From: Bacteroidales bacterium UBA5515
GTDB taxonomy: Bacteria; Bacteroidota; Bacteroidia; Bacteroidales; P3
Length of the DNA: 64,000 nt
NCBI GenBank assembly: GCA_002423895.1
Contig: DIOL01000012.1
Location: forward strand, 61,209-125,208
Direction: 5' to 3'
Shown here: piece by piece, positions 45,400 through 55,500 of the stretch
How positions within the stretch are numbered: the first letter of the stretch is position 1
How the letters are laid out: every line of letters starts with the position of its first letter
Translations under genes and position numbers: made by a program
The notes under the pieces: generated by a model
What the model was told of the DNA's origin: nothing
Seen by the model: the letters and a program-made list of their open reading frames with translations, nothing else
The model's database searches: none

Positions 45400-46668
45400 A
45401 TGAAAATTAAATTATTAATCTTAATTCTTCTATGTGCTAACCTTCTAAATGCACAATCTTATAAGTATGCTCATTATTGTTTAGATTCTTTAATATCAAA
45501 GGATTTTAAAGGCAGGGGGTATTTTGAAGATGGAGATAGGGTTGCTGCTAACTTCATTGAAAGAGAACTTATAAAAAATGGAGTTAAAACAGTGAAAAAC
45601 AATCCATATCAACAAAAGCTTCCTATCAATATTAATAATATTGAATCAGTTAAACTAAAACTAAATTCCAAAGATAGTTCATTTTTGAAATTAGGTGAAG
45701 AATTTTTAGTTTATGGCTCTTCTCCAAGTGTTGATTTAATTATTGAAAATAAAAGACCTGTATCAGTAGACTTTAATAGTAAGAAGTTAAAAGATAAATT
45801 AAATATTTATGCTAATAAAGTAGTTTTGATTGATTTAAAAACAACTGATATTTCGAAGGTTAGTAGTTTTATCAAACTTTTAATTGAAAAAGAAATCACC
45901 CCTAAACTGTTTATTATTCAAAATTGTGGAAAGTTGCAGTTCCCAATAGGAAGAAATAATATAAAGTTTCCAATCATTGAACTAAGAGATAAAGTAATAA
46001 AAAAGAAAATAGATTATCTTGAGCTTTCAGTCAAATCAAAATGGGAAGAAAACTATATGACTCAAAACGTGTGGGGTATGGTTGAAGGAAAGTCTAAGAA
46101 GGATAGTTTCTTTGTGTTTACTGCTCATTATGACCATCTTGGAAAAATAGGAGAAGATTGCTATTTCCCAGGAGCTAACGATAATGCTTCTGGAGTTGCT
46201 GTTCTCCTTGATATGGCAAAGTACTTTTCTCAAAATCCTTCTGATTATTCAATAGTATTTATTTTTACAACTGCTGAAGAAGTAGGACTTTTAGGTTCAA
46301 AATATGCTGCTGAAAATCCTCTAATAGAATTAGATAAGATTAAATTCTTATTTAATTTGGATATGTGTGGAACAGGTTCAGGAGGGATTGCCTTAATAAA
46401 TGGGAAGAAAGAAACTAAGGCTTCAGATTTATTTATGAGTATTAACCAGGATAAACTTTATTTTAATGAAATTAGGATAGGAGGGGAGAGCTGTAACTCA
46501 GATCATTGCCCTTTTGTAATGAAAGGAGTTCCTGCATTGTTTTTGTTTACTTTTGGTTGTGAGTATAATGAATATCATACTGTTTCAGATAATGGTAAAG
46601 GACTTTCTTTTACAAAACACCTTGATTTTTGCAATATACTTAAAGACTTTATTGAAGAGTATAATTAA
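45400..46668 (+). CDS. Secreted M28-family zinc peptidase
   Basis: The 422-residue protein has a signal peptide (MKIKLLILILLCANLLNAQ). The two-zinc aminopeptidase core carries all the expected ligands: AHYDHLG, GANDNASGVAVLLD, TTAEEVGLLGSK with the Glu pair, LDMCG and a final EYHTVSDN. This is the M28 type that removes N-terminal residues outside the cytoplasm. It is the second gene of a pair with the 203-residue secreted protein, 4 bp apart. Confidence 0.92.
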   Translation: MKIKLLILILLCANLLNAQSYKYAHYCLDSLISKDFKGRGYFEDGDRVAANFIERELIKNGVKTVKNNPYQQKLPININNIESVKLKLNSKDSSFLKLGEEFLVYGSSPSVDLIIENKRPVSVDFNSKKLKDKLNIYANKVVLIDLKTTDISKVSSFIKLLIEKEITPKLFIIQNCGKLQFPIGRNNIKFPIIELRDKVIKKKIDYLELSVKSKWEENYMTQNVWGMVEGKSKKDSFFVFTAHYDHLGKIGEDCYFPGANDNASGVAVLLDMAKYFSQNPSDYSIVFIFTTAEEVGLLGSKYAAENPLIELDKIKFLFNLDMCGTGSGGIALINGKKETKASDLFMSINQDKLYFNEIRIGGESCNSDHCPFVMKGVPALFLFTFGCEYNEYHTVSDNGKGLSFTKHLDFCNILKDFIEEYN

Positions 46669-46861
46669 TAACTTATTTGTTTTGAGTGAATTTACTCCTA
46701 TTTTTTAGAGAGAATTATTGAAATATATTAATCAGTAAATCTCTTTATCTCAAAAATTTTTAGTATATTTGCATAACAAAACCACTAAAAGGATTATTGA
46801 GCGTATTTATATAAATCGCTTTACTCCAAATAAACCTTTTCTCTAAATAATATATTTAAAA

Positions 46862-47022
46862 AAAGATGCACATCTTTACACCCGAAAGATGCACATCATT
46901 TGATATGAAAGATGCGCATCTTTCGACTAAAAAGTCCTTGATTAGTAAGTTTTATATGCCGATTTAATAGAAATATATCAAGGTTTTGTAGAAATATATC
47001 AAGGTTAATTTCAATTATAATA
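46862..47022. repeat. Dispersed phased-word element, GATGCACATC family, copy B
   Basis: Palindromes GATGCACATC, GATGCACATC and GATGCGCATC centre at 46869.5, 46892.5 and 46915.5 (23-bp steps). They are followed by TCCTTGATTA, ATGCCGATTTAATA and two TATCAAGG words at steps of about 23, 22, 20 and 21 bp. It aligns end to end with copy A at 11099-11257, with most differences in the spacers between words. Confidence 0.87.
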
Positions 47023-47105
47023 GGATTTGAAATTTCTATTTCCTGCAAGTTTACGATTAACTTATTGAACTTTTTTTCTGTGATAATGTCACATATAAAA
47101 TTAAC

Positions 47106-47137
47106 TTTGGATAAATGTAATAAAATATGTACTTTTG
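47106..47137 (+). promoter_or_regulatory. hutU promoter
   Basis: TTTG (47106-47109) and TACTTTTG (47130-47137) are exactly 20 bp apart, the same form as the promoter at 18145-18176. The ATG follows 63 bp later. Confidence 0.8.
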
Positions 47138-47200
47138 TAGCTTGATTATTTAAATAATTTCAAGAGTTCTGATAAGATTGATAATAAAAAATATTTAGAT

Positions 47201-49192
47201 ATGGATTTTAAGCAAGCTATTTTGGAAGGTATTCCTGATTATCTTCCACCAAAGAAAGAGTATGATTTAACTGTAAATCACGCACCAAAGAGAAAAGACA
47301 TACTTTCAATTAAAGAAAAGAAATTAGCATTAAAGAATGCTTTAAGATATTTTGATCCTAAGTTTCATAGCGAATTAGCCAAAGAATTTAAGGAAGAATT
47401 AGAAACTTATGGAAGAATATACATGTACAGGTTTCGTCCTGATTATAAAATGTATGCAAGAGATATTGAAGAATATCCAGCTAAGTGTAAGCAAGCAGCT
47501 GCAATTATGCTTATGATTCAAAATAATCTTGATTATGCTGTTGCACAACATCCTCATGAGTTAATAACTTATGGTGGAAATGGAGCAGTTTTTCAAAATT
47601 GGGCTCAATATCGACTAGCTATGAAATACTTAGCTCAAATGACAGATGAGCAAACTTTAGTTATGTACTCAGGTCATCCAATGGGCTTATACCCAAGTCA
47701 TAAGGATGCTCCAAGAGTTGTTGTAACAAATGGAATGGTTATTCCTAACTATTCAAAGCCAGATGATTGGGAAAAATTTAATGCACTTGGTGTTTCTCAA
47801 TATGGACAAATGACAGCAGGAAGTTATATGTATATTGGACCTCAGGGAATTGTTCATGGTACAACCATAACTGTTTTGAATGCAGGAAGAAAGATTGGAA
47901 ATGATGGACTTGGAGGTAAATTATTTATTACTGCTGGACTTGGAGGAATGAGTGGAGCTCAACCTAAAGCAGGTAATATTGCAGGTTGTGTTTCTATCAC
48001 TGCAGAAATTAATCCAAAAGCAACAAAAACTCGCCATGATCAAAAATGGGTTGATGAAGTTTATGATAATTTAGAAAAACTTTGGGCAAGAGTAAGTAAA
48101 GCCAGAGAAAATAAAGAAGTTGTATCGCTTGCATATCAGGGTAATGTTGTTGATTTATGGGAATATGCTGCAAACAATAATATTAAAGTTGAATTAGGTT
48201 CTGACCAAACTTCATTACATAATCCTTGGGCTGGAGGCTATTATCCTGTTGGAGTAAGCTTCGAGGAGTCAAATAGAATGATGGCTGAGGAACCAGATAA
48301 ATTTAAAGAGAAGGTTAAAGAGAGTTTGAGAAGACATGTTGCTGCAATTAATAAATTAACAGCAAAAGGTATGTATTTCTTTGATTATGGTAATGCTTTC
48401 TTATTGGAGGCTTCTCGAGCTGGAGCTGATGTATTTAAAGAAGATGGAACATTCCGTTATCCTTCTTATGTGCAAGATATAATGGGACCTATGTGCTTTG
48501 ATTATGGATTTGGTCCTTTCCGTTGGGTTTGTACTTCAGGTAAGAGTGAAGATTTAGACACTACTGACCATATTGCTATGGAAGTTTTAGAAGAGATTGC
48601 TAAAACATCTCCTAAGGAAATTCAGCAACAAATGAGAGATAATATTACCTGGATTAAAGGTGCAAAAGCTAATAATTTAGTAGTAGGTTCTCAAGCTCGA
48701 ATTCTTTATGCTGACTGTGAAGGAAGAACTAAAATTGCTGCAGCATTTAATAAAGCAATAAAAGAAGGTAATATTTCTGCTCCAATTGTTTTGGGAAGAG
48801 ATCATCATGATGTATCTGGAACAGACAGTCCTTTTAGAGAAACTTCTAATATTTATGATGGATCTTCTTTTACCGCTGATATGGCTGTTCAAAATTGCAT
48901 TGGTGATAGTTTCCGTGGAGCTACATGGGTTTCTATTCACAATGGAGGAGGAGTTGGCTGGGGAGAAGTTATTAATGGAGGATTTGGAATGGTGATTGAC
49001 GGTTCTGATGATGCAGATAGAAGATTAAGGAATATGTTATTCTGGGATGTTAATAATGGAATCTCAAGAAGAAGTTGGGCAAGAAACGAAGGAGCAATCT
49101 TTGCAATAAAGAGAGCTATGGAAACAGAACCAAGATTAAAAGTAACTATTCCAAATATTACTGATGAAAATTTAATAGATAGCATTTTCTAA
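47201..49192 (+). CDS. hutU: Urocanate hydratase
   Basis: This NAD-dependent enzyme hydrates urocanate to imidazolonepropionate in histidine breakdown. The 663 residues are the longer Bacteroidota type (about 550 in most others). Conserved segments include YGGNGAVFQNWAQYRLA, SGHPMGLYPSH, the NAD-site GLGGMSGAQPKAGNIAGC and DYGNAFLLEASRAGAD. No hutH, hutI or ftcD is in the window, although they are often adjacent. It ends just before a strong terminator. Confidence 0.95.
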   Translation: MDFKQAILEGIPDYLPPKKEYDLTVNHAPKRKDILSIKEKKLALKNALRYFDPKFHSELAKEFKEELETYGRIYMYRFRPDYKMYARDIEEYPAKCKQAAAIMLMIQNNLDYAVAQHPHELITYGGNGAVFQNWAQYRLAMKYLAQMTDEQTLVMYSGHPMGLYPSHKDAPRVVVTNGMVIPNYSKPDDWEKFNALGVSQYGQMTAGSYMYIGPQGIVHGTTITVLNAGRKIGNDGLGGKLFITAGLGGMSGAQPKAGNIAGCVSITAEINPKATKTRHDQKWVDEVYDNLEKLWARVSKARENKEVVSLAYQGNVVDLWEYAANNNIKVELGSDQTSLHNPWAGGYYPVGVSFEESNRMMAEEPDKFKEKVKESLRRHVAAINKLTAKGMYFFDYGNAFLLEASRAGADVFKEDGTFRYPSYVQDIMGPMCFDYGFGPFRWVCTSGKSEDLDTTDHIAMEVLEEIAKTSPKEIQQQMRDNITWIKGAKANNLVVGSQARILYADCEGRTKIAAAFNKAIKEGNISAPIVLGRDHHDVSGTDSPFRETSNIYDGSSFTADMAVQNCIGDSFRGATWVSIHNGGGVGWGEVINGGFGMVIDGSDDADRRLRNMLFWDVNNGISRRSWARNEGAIFAIKRAMETEPRLKVTIPNITDENLIDSIF

Positions 49193-49219
49193 TAATCCTA
49201 TTTAAAGAGAGTGATTTAC

Positions 49220-49250
49220 ATCTGTCGTTTCATGTGAAACGACAGATTTT
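49220..49250 (+). terminator. Strong intrinsic terminator after hutU
   Basis: The arms ATCTGTCGTTTC (49220-49231) and GAAACGACAGAT (49236-49247) pair perfectly over 12 bp around a 4-base loop and run into TTTT. It lies 28 bp after hutU and only about 19 bp before the UpxY-like gene. Confidence 0.85.
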
Positions 49251-49268
49251 TATAAAAATAATTTGGAG

Positions 49269-49763
49269 ATGAAAAGGTGGTTTGCTCTATATGTTCAACC
49301 CAGGAAAGAGAAAGTTGTTGAGAAAGAATTATTGAAAATAGGGTATGAAGTTTATCTGCCTTTAAAGCAAGAATTGAGGCAGTGGAAAGACAGGAAAAAA
49401 TTAATTGAAGTGCCATTGATTCCTTCATATGTTTTTATGAATATTAATGAAAGGGAAATGTGGGATATTGTTAGAATTAATGGATGTGTAAAATTTATAT
49501 GGTTTAATGGTAAGCCTTGTCCAATTCCAGATAGTCAAATTGATTCTATCAAATTGTTATTAGAAAAGAAAGTTGAAATAGAACAGACATCAATTAATCC
49601 TTCAAGTGGGGATTTGGTAAGAATTATTGAAGGAGATTTTATTGGTTTGGTTGGTGTTTTCTTACATAAAAAAGGAAAGAATAATTTTGCTGTTAGAATA
49701 AGCTCATTGGGAATAGACTTAACAATTACTATAGATGAATCAAAATTTGAATTAGTAGAATAG
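49269..49763 (+). CDS. UpxY-like NusG paralog (transcription antiterminator)
   Basis: This is a NusG-type elongation factor. From ATG 49269 (164 residues; a TTG two codons earlier is also open) it has the NGN domain (RWFALYVQPRKEKVVEKELLKIGYEVYLP, about 3-31, then PLIPSYVFM) and a C-terminal KOW domain with GDLVRIIEGDFIGLVGVF. This is the layout of the UpxY/RfaH-like group that promotes transcription of long polysaccharide operons in Bacteroides. No such operon follows; sppA lies 42 bp downstream and a strong terminator lies just upstream. Confidence 0.87.
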   Translation: MKRWFALYVQPRKEKVVEKELLKIGYEVYLPLKQELRQWKDRKKLIEVPLIPSYVFMNINEREMWDIVRINGCVKFIWFNGKPCPIPDSQIDSIKLLLEKKVEIEQTSINPSSGDLVRIIEGDFIGLVGVFLHKKGKNNFAVRISSLGIDLTITIDESKFELVE

Positions 49764-49805
49764 TTGAAATATTAACATACAAAAACAATTAAAATTAATA
49801 TTATT

Positions 49806-51575
49806 ATGAAACAGTTTTTTAAATTTATGTTCGCTTCCTGTTTGGGAGTGTTTTTATCAACAATCATTTTGATTGTTACTTTTTTTATAATAGTAACATC
49901 TATTATTTCTGCTTCAACAAAGAGCATTCCTGATATTGAAGAGAATTCAGTTTTAGTTATAAAATTAGATAAGCCTATTTACGATAGAGAAGTGTCTGAT
50001 TTTTCTGACTTATTTATGTCAGGTAAAGAAGATATTGATGTAAGTTCTTCAATTGGATTAACAGAGTTTATTGCTGTAATAAATAAAGCAAAAACTGATC
50101 CAAATATTAAGGCTATTATGTTAGACTTATCAATTATTCAAGCTAATGGTTGGGCAACTGTTCAAGAAATGAGAGATGCTTTAGCTGGGTTTAAAGAATC
50201 TAAGAAAAAAATATATGCATTTAGTGATACTTATACTCAAAATGCATATTATCTTGCAACGGTAGCAGATGAAATTTCTCTTAATCCTGTTGGTCATTTG
50301 CAACTAACAGGTCTTGGAGGTCAAGTAATGTTTGTGAAGGATCTTTTAAATAAGTTTGATATTGATGTAGAACTTCTTCGTCCAGCAAATAATGACTATA
50401 AAAGTGCTGGGGAAATGTTTGTAAACAACAAAATGAGTGAAGCTAATAAAACTCAAATTAAAGCTTATGTCTCTTCAATTTGGGATTATATTGCAAATAA
50501 TATGTCTCAATCAAGAAAAATTGATATCGCTACACTTAATAATAATGTATCCAACTTAGAAACTTTTATGGCTGAGGATGCCTTAAAAAATAAATATGTA
50601 GATAATTTAACCTTTAGAACAGATAACCAAGAAAAGATAAAGAAAGATTTGAATCTAAAAAAGGTTAATTGGGTACAGTATAAAAAGTATAGAAATTCAA
50701 TAGTTGAAATAATGCCAAAGGGTAAAGATCAGATAGCAGTTATTTATGCTTTTGGAGATGTTGCACAAGGTAAGGGAGGAGATTTGTCGATAGGAAGTGA
50801 AACTATTGTTAAGGAAATAAGAAGAGCAGTAGAAAACAGTAGAGTTAAAGCTATTGTGCTTAGAATTAATTCAGGTGGAGGAGATGCTATTGCTTCAGAA
50901 CAAATGACCAATGAAGTAATTAAAGCTAATAAAGTAAAGCCAGTTATTGTTTCTATGGGAGATGTTGCTGCTTCTGCAGGTTATGAAATGGCTTGTGGAG
51001 CTTCCAAAATTGTTGCTAATCCAGTAACAATTACAGGCTCAATTGGAGTTTTTGGAGTTGTTCCTAATTTTGGAAAAGCATTAAAAAAGAGTATAGGAAT
51101 AGGTTTTGATACAGTTCAAACTCATAAAAACTCAATCTTCCTTTCTGCAGTAACTCCAATGTCAACAGATACAAGATTAGTAATGCAAAAAAGCATAGAT
51201 GTATTCTATAAAAACTTTGTTAATAGAGTTGCAACTGGAAGAAATAAATCTTTCCAATATATTGACAGTATTGCAAAAGGTAGAGTTTGGGTTGGTAAAG
51301 ATGCAAAAGAAATTGGTCTAATAGATGAATTTGGAGGCTTGTATAAATCTATTGAAATAGCTGCAAAAGAAGCTAAGATAAAAGATTATGGAGTTATTGC
51401 ATTACCTAAAACTAAGGATATTACTGAACAAATTTTCAGTGCAATGGGACAAGAGGCAGAATTAAAATTGTTTACTAAAGAATTAGGAAAACCATATTCA
51501 TTCTTCTTAGAACTTAAAAGCATATCTGATATGAAAGGTGTTCAAGCAAGAATACCTTATTTGATTAGTTTCTAA
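49806..51575 (+). CDS. sppA: Signal peptide peptidase SppA, 67K type
   Basis: This membrane-bound S49 serine peptidase clears cleaved signal peptides. The 589 residues comprise one N-terminal membrane helix (about 10-35) and two tandem S49 domains. The catalytic Lys199 (NNDYKSAGEMF) is in the first domain and Ser390 (GDVAASAGYEMACGA) in the second, as in E. coli SppA. It follows the UpxY-like gene by 42 bp and converges on queG. Confidence 0.95.
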   Translation: MKQFFKFMFASCLGVFLSTIILIVTFFIIVTSIISASTKSIPDIEENSVLVIKLDKPIYDREVSDFSDLFMSGKEDIDVSSSIGLTEFIAVINKAKTDPNIKAIMLDLSIIQANGWATVQEMRDALAGFKESKKKIYAFSDTYTQNAYYLATVADEISLNPVGHLQLTGLGGQVMFVKDLLNKFDIDVELLRPANNDYKSAGEMFVNNKMSEANKTQIKAYVSSIWDYIANNMSQSRKIDIATLNNNVSNLETFMAEDALKNKYVDNLTFRTDNQEKIKKDLNLKKVNWVQYKKYRNSIVEIMPKGKDQIAVIYAFGDVAQGKGGDLSIGSETIVKEIRRAVENSRVKAIVLRINSGGGDAIASEQMTNEVIKANKVKPVIVSMGDVAASAGYEMACGASKIVANPVTITGSIGVFGVVPNFGKALKKSIGIGFDTVQTHKNSIFLSAVTPMSTDTRLVMQKSIDVFYKNFVNRVATGRNKSFQYIDSIAKGRVWVGKDAKEIGLIDEFGGLYKSIEIAAKEAKIKDYGVIALPKTKDITEQIFSAMGQEAELKLFTKELGKPYSFFLELKSISDMKGVQARIPYLISF

Positions 51576-51605
51576 AGGAATATTGGGATATATAATCTCA
51601 GATTA

Positions 51606-52544
51606 TTAATTAGAATTTGAGATATTTGTTTTTGCTTTTTCAATATTAGAAAGCAATTTATCAAACTTTATTCTTTCTATAGGAGAATTCTTCTTCGCTT
51701 GATTGAATAAAGTTTTATCAAAATGATTATTATTTATACTCTCTAAAAGCTCTATTGTTTTAGGATTTATTTCTAAAAATTTAGAGCTTTTAATCATTGT
51801 TTTTAAGTTCCAAGGGCAAGAGTTTAAACAAATATCGCAACCAAATATATGATTATTTAGATTAATGTTTTCTGCAATATTATTCTTGTTTTCAATGGTT
51901 TGATAGGAGTTACATAGGTTAGAATTAATTATGCAATCGTTTTGAATTGATTTATTTGGACAGGAATTTATACAATTATTACAATCTTTACACAAGTCTT
52001 TTTCTATTTCATTAATATAATCAGTTGAGAAATCAGTAATAATCTCTCCAATTAATATCTTGCTACCGAAGGTTTTATTAATCAATAAAGAGTTTTTCCC
52101 AATCCATCCTAAGCCAGCTTTTTTCGCTATTACTTTCTCAAAAATAGGAGCAGAATCTACAAATGGAATTGCATTGAAATTGGGATAAATATCTTGAATG
52201 CAATGAATTAATTTGTATAATGCTTGTTTTATAGCTTTATGATAATCGTTAAATAGACTGTAAGATGCAAATTTGAGTTTATTATCATCTTTGTTATCAG
52301 GGAATTCAATATTGTAAGAAACAATAAAACTAATTATAGACTTAGAATTTTCAAGTAGGAGAGAATGGTTTTCTCTAATATCAATATATCTTTCTAAGTA
52401 TTGCATATCAGCATTATACCCTGCATTTATCCATTTATTGAAGAATGAAATATCAAGTTTCCTTATTTCTATTGCTCCACAGTCCTGAAAGCCAATTTTT
52501 AAGGCTAAAGACTTAATGGTATCAAATGCAATATATTTTTCCAT
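51606..52544 (-). CDS. queG: Epoxyqueuosine reductase
   Basis: This cobalamin and iron-sulfur enzyme makes the last step of queuosine synthesis in tRNA. The 312 residues contain KAGLGWIGKNSLLIN, and two 4Fe-4S sites CKDCNNCINSCP and CDICLNSCPWN (about 185-250). Length is slightly below E. coli QueG (379) because the C-terminal HEAT-like part is short. It lies 3 bp after dnaE on the same strand. Confidence 0.94.
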   Translation of the reverse strand: MEKYIAFDTIKSLALKIGFQDCGAIEIRKLDISFFNKWINAGYNADMQYLERYIDIRENHSLLLENSKSIISFIVSYNIEFPDNKDDNKLKFASYSLFNDYHKAIKQALYKLIHCIQDIYPNFNAIPFVDSAPIFEKVIAKKAGLGWIGKNSLLINKTFGSKILIGEIITDFSTDYINEIEKDLCKDCNNCINSCPNKSIQNDCIINSNLCNSYQTIENKNNIAENINLNNHIFGCDICLNSCPWNLKTMIKSSKFLEINPKTIELLESINNNHFDKTLFNQAKKNSPIERIKFDKLLSNIEKAKTNISNSN

Positions 52545-52547
52545 TAA

Positions 52548-55500
52548 TTACATTGTGCTTTTTTCAACTTCGTAAGAGTAAATAGTTCTATTTTCAATAA
52601 ATGGTTTTATCTCTTCCAGAAACTTAGGTATTGAAACCATATGTTTTCTTGCTTTTAGAGTAACTTCAACATCATTTTCAGAATCAATAATAAAGAAAGA
52701 AACTAAACAATTTCCTTTCGATTTTTTAGCTGCTTTCACAACCTTTTCAACAAATTCATTATTTAGATTTTCAATTGGCATAACCAATTTAATTGATTTT
52801 GCATACTTATCTAATATCTCATCTAATTCTTCAATTTGCAGGACTTTAAATTCTAAAGAATCTTTACTATTTTCATCTCCCCATCCCTTTTTCTTAACTG
52901 TAGCTTTAAGCAATACGAATAATCCATCAATCAAATATTTATGGAAGTTGATATAATCTTTACTAAAAAGAGTAATCTCTCTATTTGAAGTTTCATCTTC
53001 AAAAACAAAGCTACCATAATTTTTACCAGTTTTTGTCATTTTTTCCTGGCTGTTTATAATCATACCAACAAAGTATAATATCTTGTTTTCAAAAGGAATA
53101 AGACTTTCAGAAAGCTCAGATAGTTTAGCGTTTTCAAATAGTTTTTTCTCTAAAGAAAACTTATCTAACGGATGGCCTGAGATATAAAATCCAATAGATT
53201 CCTTCTCCTGCTTTAATATTTGGTTCTTTGTCCATTCTTCGCATTTAGGAATTTCTGGATCAGTATAATTATCTTCTGTGCTATCCCCAAATAAAGACAC
53301 TTGAGTAGAATTTTCATTATTTTTTATCTTATTTCCATATCTGATTAATCTTTCAATTATGCTTTCATCTCCATTATTTGTAGTTTTAACTAATTGAAAA
53401 TATTGAGCCCTGTGATAATCTGTAAAGCAATCAAAAGCTCCAGCGCTGATTAGTGCTTCAACGCATCTTTTGTTGACGTTAGCTCTTTTAATAAAGTCAA
53501 ATGGAGTTAAGAAAGGTCCGTTTTCATCTCTCTCTCTTAAGATTTCTTGAGCAGCATTAACTCCCACGCTCTTAATTGCTGCTAAACCAAAACGAATTTC
53601 TCCTTTTTTATTAACAGCAAAATTTATTTCAGATTCATTAATATCTGGTCCAAGAACAGAAATTTTCTGTTTTTGAGCCTCTTCAATATAATAAGTGATT
53701 TTTTTTATATCACTAAGATTGTGAGTAAGAACAGAAGCCATAAAATCTGCAGGATAATGAGCTTTTAACCATGCAGTTTGATAAGCTATATAAGCATAAC
53801 AAGTAGAGTGAGATTTGTTGAAAGCATATTCTGCAAACTTTTCCCAATCGTGCCATATTTTATCAACCAAGTCAAGATCAAGCCCTTTTTCCTTACTCCC
53901 TTTCATGAATTTCTCCTTAAGATCATTCATTACAGCTTTTTGCTTCTTCCCCATAGCCTTACGTAGTTTGTCGGCTTCTCCTTTTGTGAAACCTGCAATG
54001 GCTTGTGAAAGCTGCATAACCTGTTCTTGATAAACGGTAATACCATAAGTTTCTCCCAAATATTTCTCCATTATTTCAGGAAACTCATAGTCTATCTTTT
54101 CTGTTTTATGCTTTCTTGCAATATAATTTGGTATATATTGCATTGGACCTGGACGGTAGAGAGCATTCATGGCAATTAAATCCTCAAATCTATCGGGTTT
54201 TAGATTTTGCATATGTTGACGCATTCCATCACTTTCAAACTGGAATGTACCAATTGAATCTCCTCTTTGAAAGAGTTCATAAGTAGCTTTATCATCTAAT
54301 GGAATTTCTCTTGGATTTATATGCTTTTGGTGAGATTTTTGAATATTTACACATGTGTCCTTTATAATTGAAAGAGTTTTCAATCCTAAAAAGTCCATCT
54401 TGATCATTCCAACATCTTCAACAAACTTCCCTTCAAATTGAGTTATGATTGATTGTCCATCTTTTGCAGTTGCAGATGCTAAAGGAATGTATTTTGAAAG
54501 TTCATCAGGTCCAATAATAACTCCACATGCATGAGTCCCAATATTTCTAATTGAGCCTTCAAGTTCTTTTGCAAATTTCAATGTCTTTTTAACTAATTCT
54601 GACCCATTTTCAAGAGCATCGTTAAGTTCAGGGACTTCCTTATAAGCTTGCTCAAGAGTTGTCCCTGGCTTCTCGGGAACAAGTTTAGCCAATCTATCAG
54701 ATTCAGGTAAAGGGAGCTCCAAAACTCTTGCAACGTCTCTAATGGCACTTTTAGCAGCCATAGCTCCAAAAGTTATGATTTGTGCAACATGAGAAGAACC
54801 ATATTTTTCTTGAACATATTCCAAAACTCTTGCTCTACCTTCATCATCAAAATCAACATCAATATCCGGTAAGGAAATTCTATCTGGATTTAAGAATCTT
54901 TCAAATAGAAGCCCATATTTAATAGGATCAATTGCGGTAATTCCCAAGCAATAAGCAACAACACTTCCAGCAGCTGAGCCTCTACCTGGACCAACAATAA
55001 CATCCAAATGCTCTTGAGAGTAATTGATAAAATCTTGTACAATGAGGAAATATCCAGGAAACCCCATATTCTCTATAGTTGAAAGCTCAAAATCAATTCT
55101 TTCTTGCAAATCTTTTGAAATTTCTTCACCATAGCGCTTTTTTGCACCTATATATGTTAAGTGTTTTAAATACTCATGATCAAACTTAGTTCTTACAATT
55201 TTTTCATATCCACCTTTCTTAATAATATCTTTTTCTGAATATTCTTGCTCAATTCTTTCTTTAGGATATTTCTCAAAATAATCTTCAATCTTTCCGAAAC
55301 TCTTAGGAATATCAAAAACAGGTAGGATAGGATCACGATTCAGAGCAAAAATTTCAACCTTATCAACTATCTCTTGAGTATTTGTAATGGCTTCAGGACA
55401 GTCTTTAAATCGTTCAAGCATTTCTTCCTGACTTTTAAAATACTCAAAACCTGTATAGTGCATTTTAGAGTATTCGCTAAGTTTTTGACCAGTATTTAAA

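Larger units (their letters stand above)
46669..47200. other. 532-bp intergenic region with repeat element and hutU promoter
   Basis: No gene is visible. It holds a -7-like TATATTTG (46764-46771), a near-perfect 21-nt palindrome (46800-46820, AGCG ... CGCT), the phased-word element at 46862-47022 and the hutU promoter at 47106-47137. The order matches the region 10995-11486. Confidence 0.7.

Noticed and set aside
51576..51630. Hairpin between sppA and queG as terminator
   Set aside because: The inverted TCTCA/TGAGA pair is short, A+T-rich and overlaps the queG end; too weak to call.
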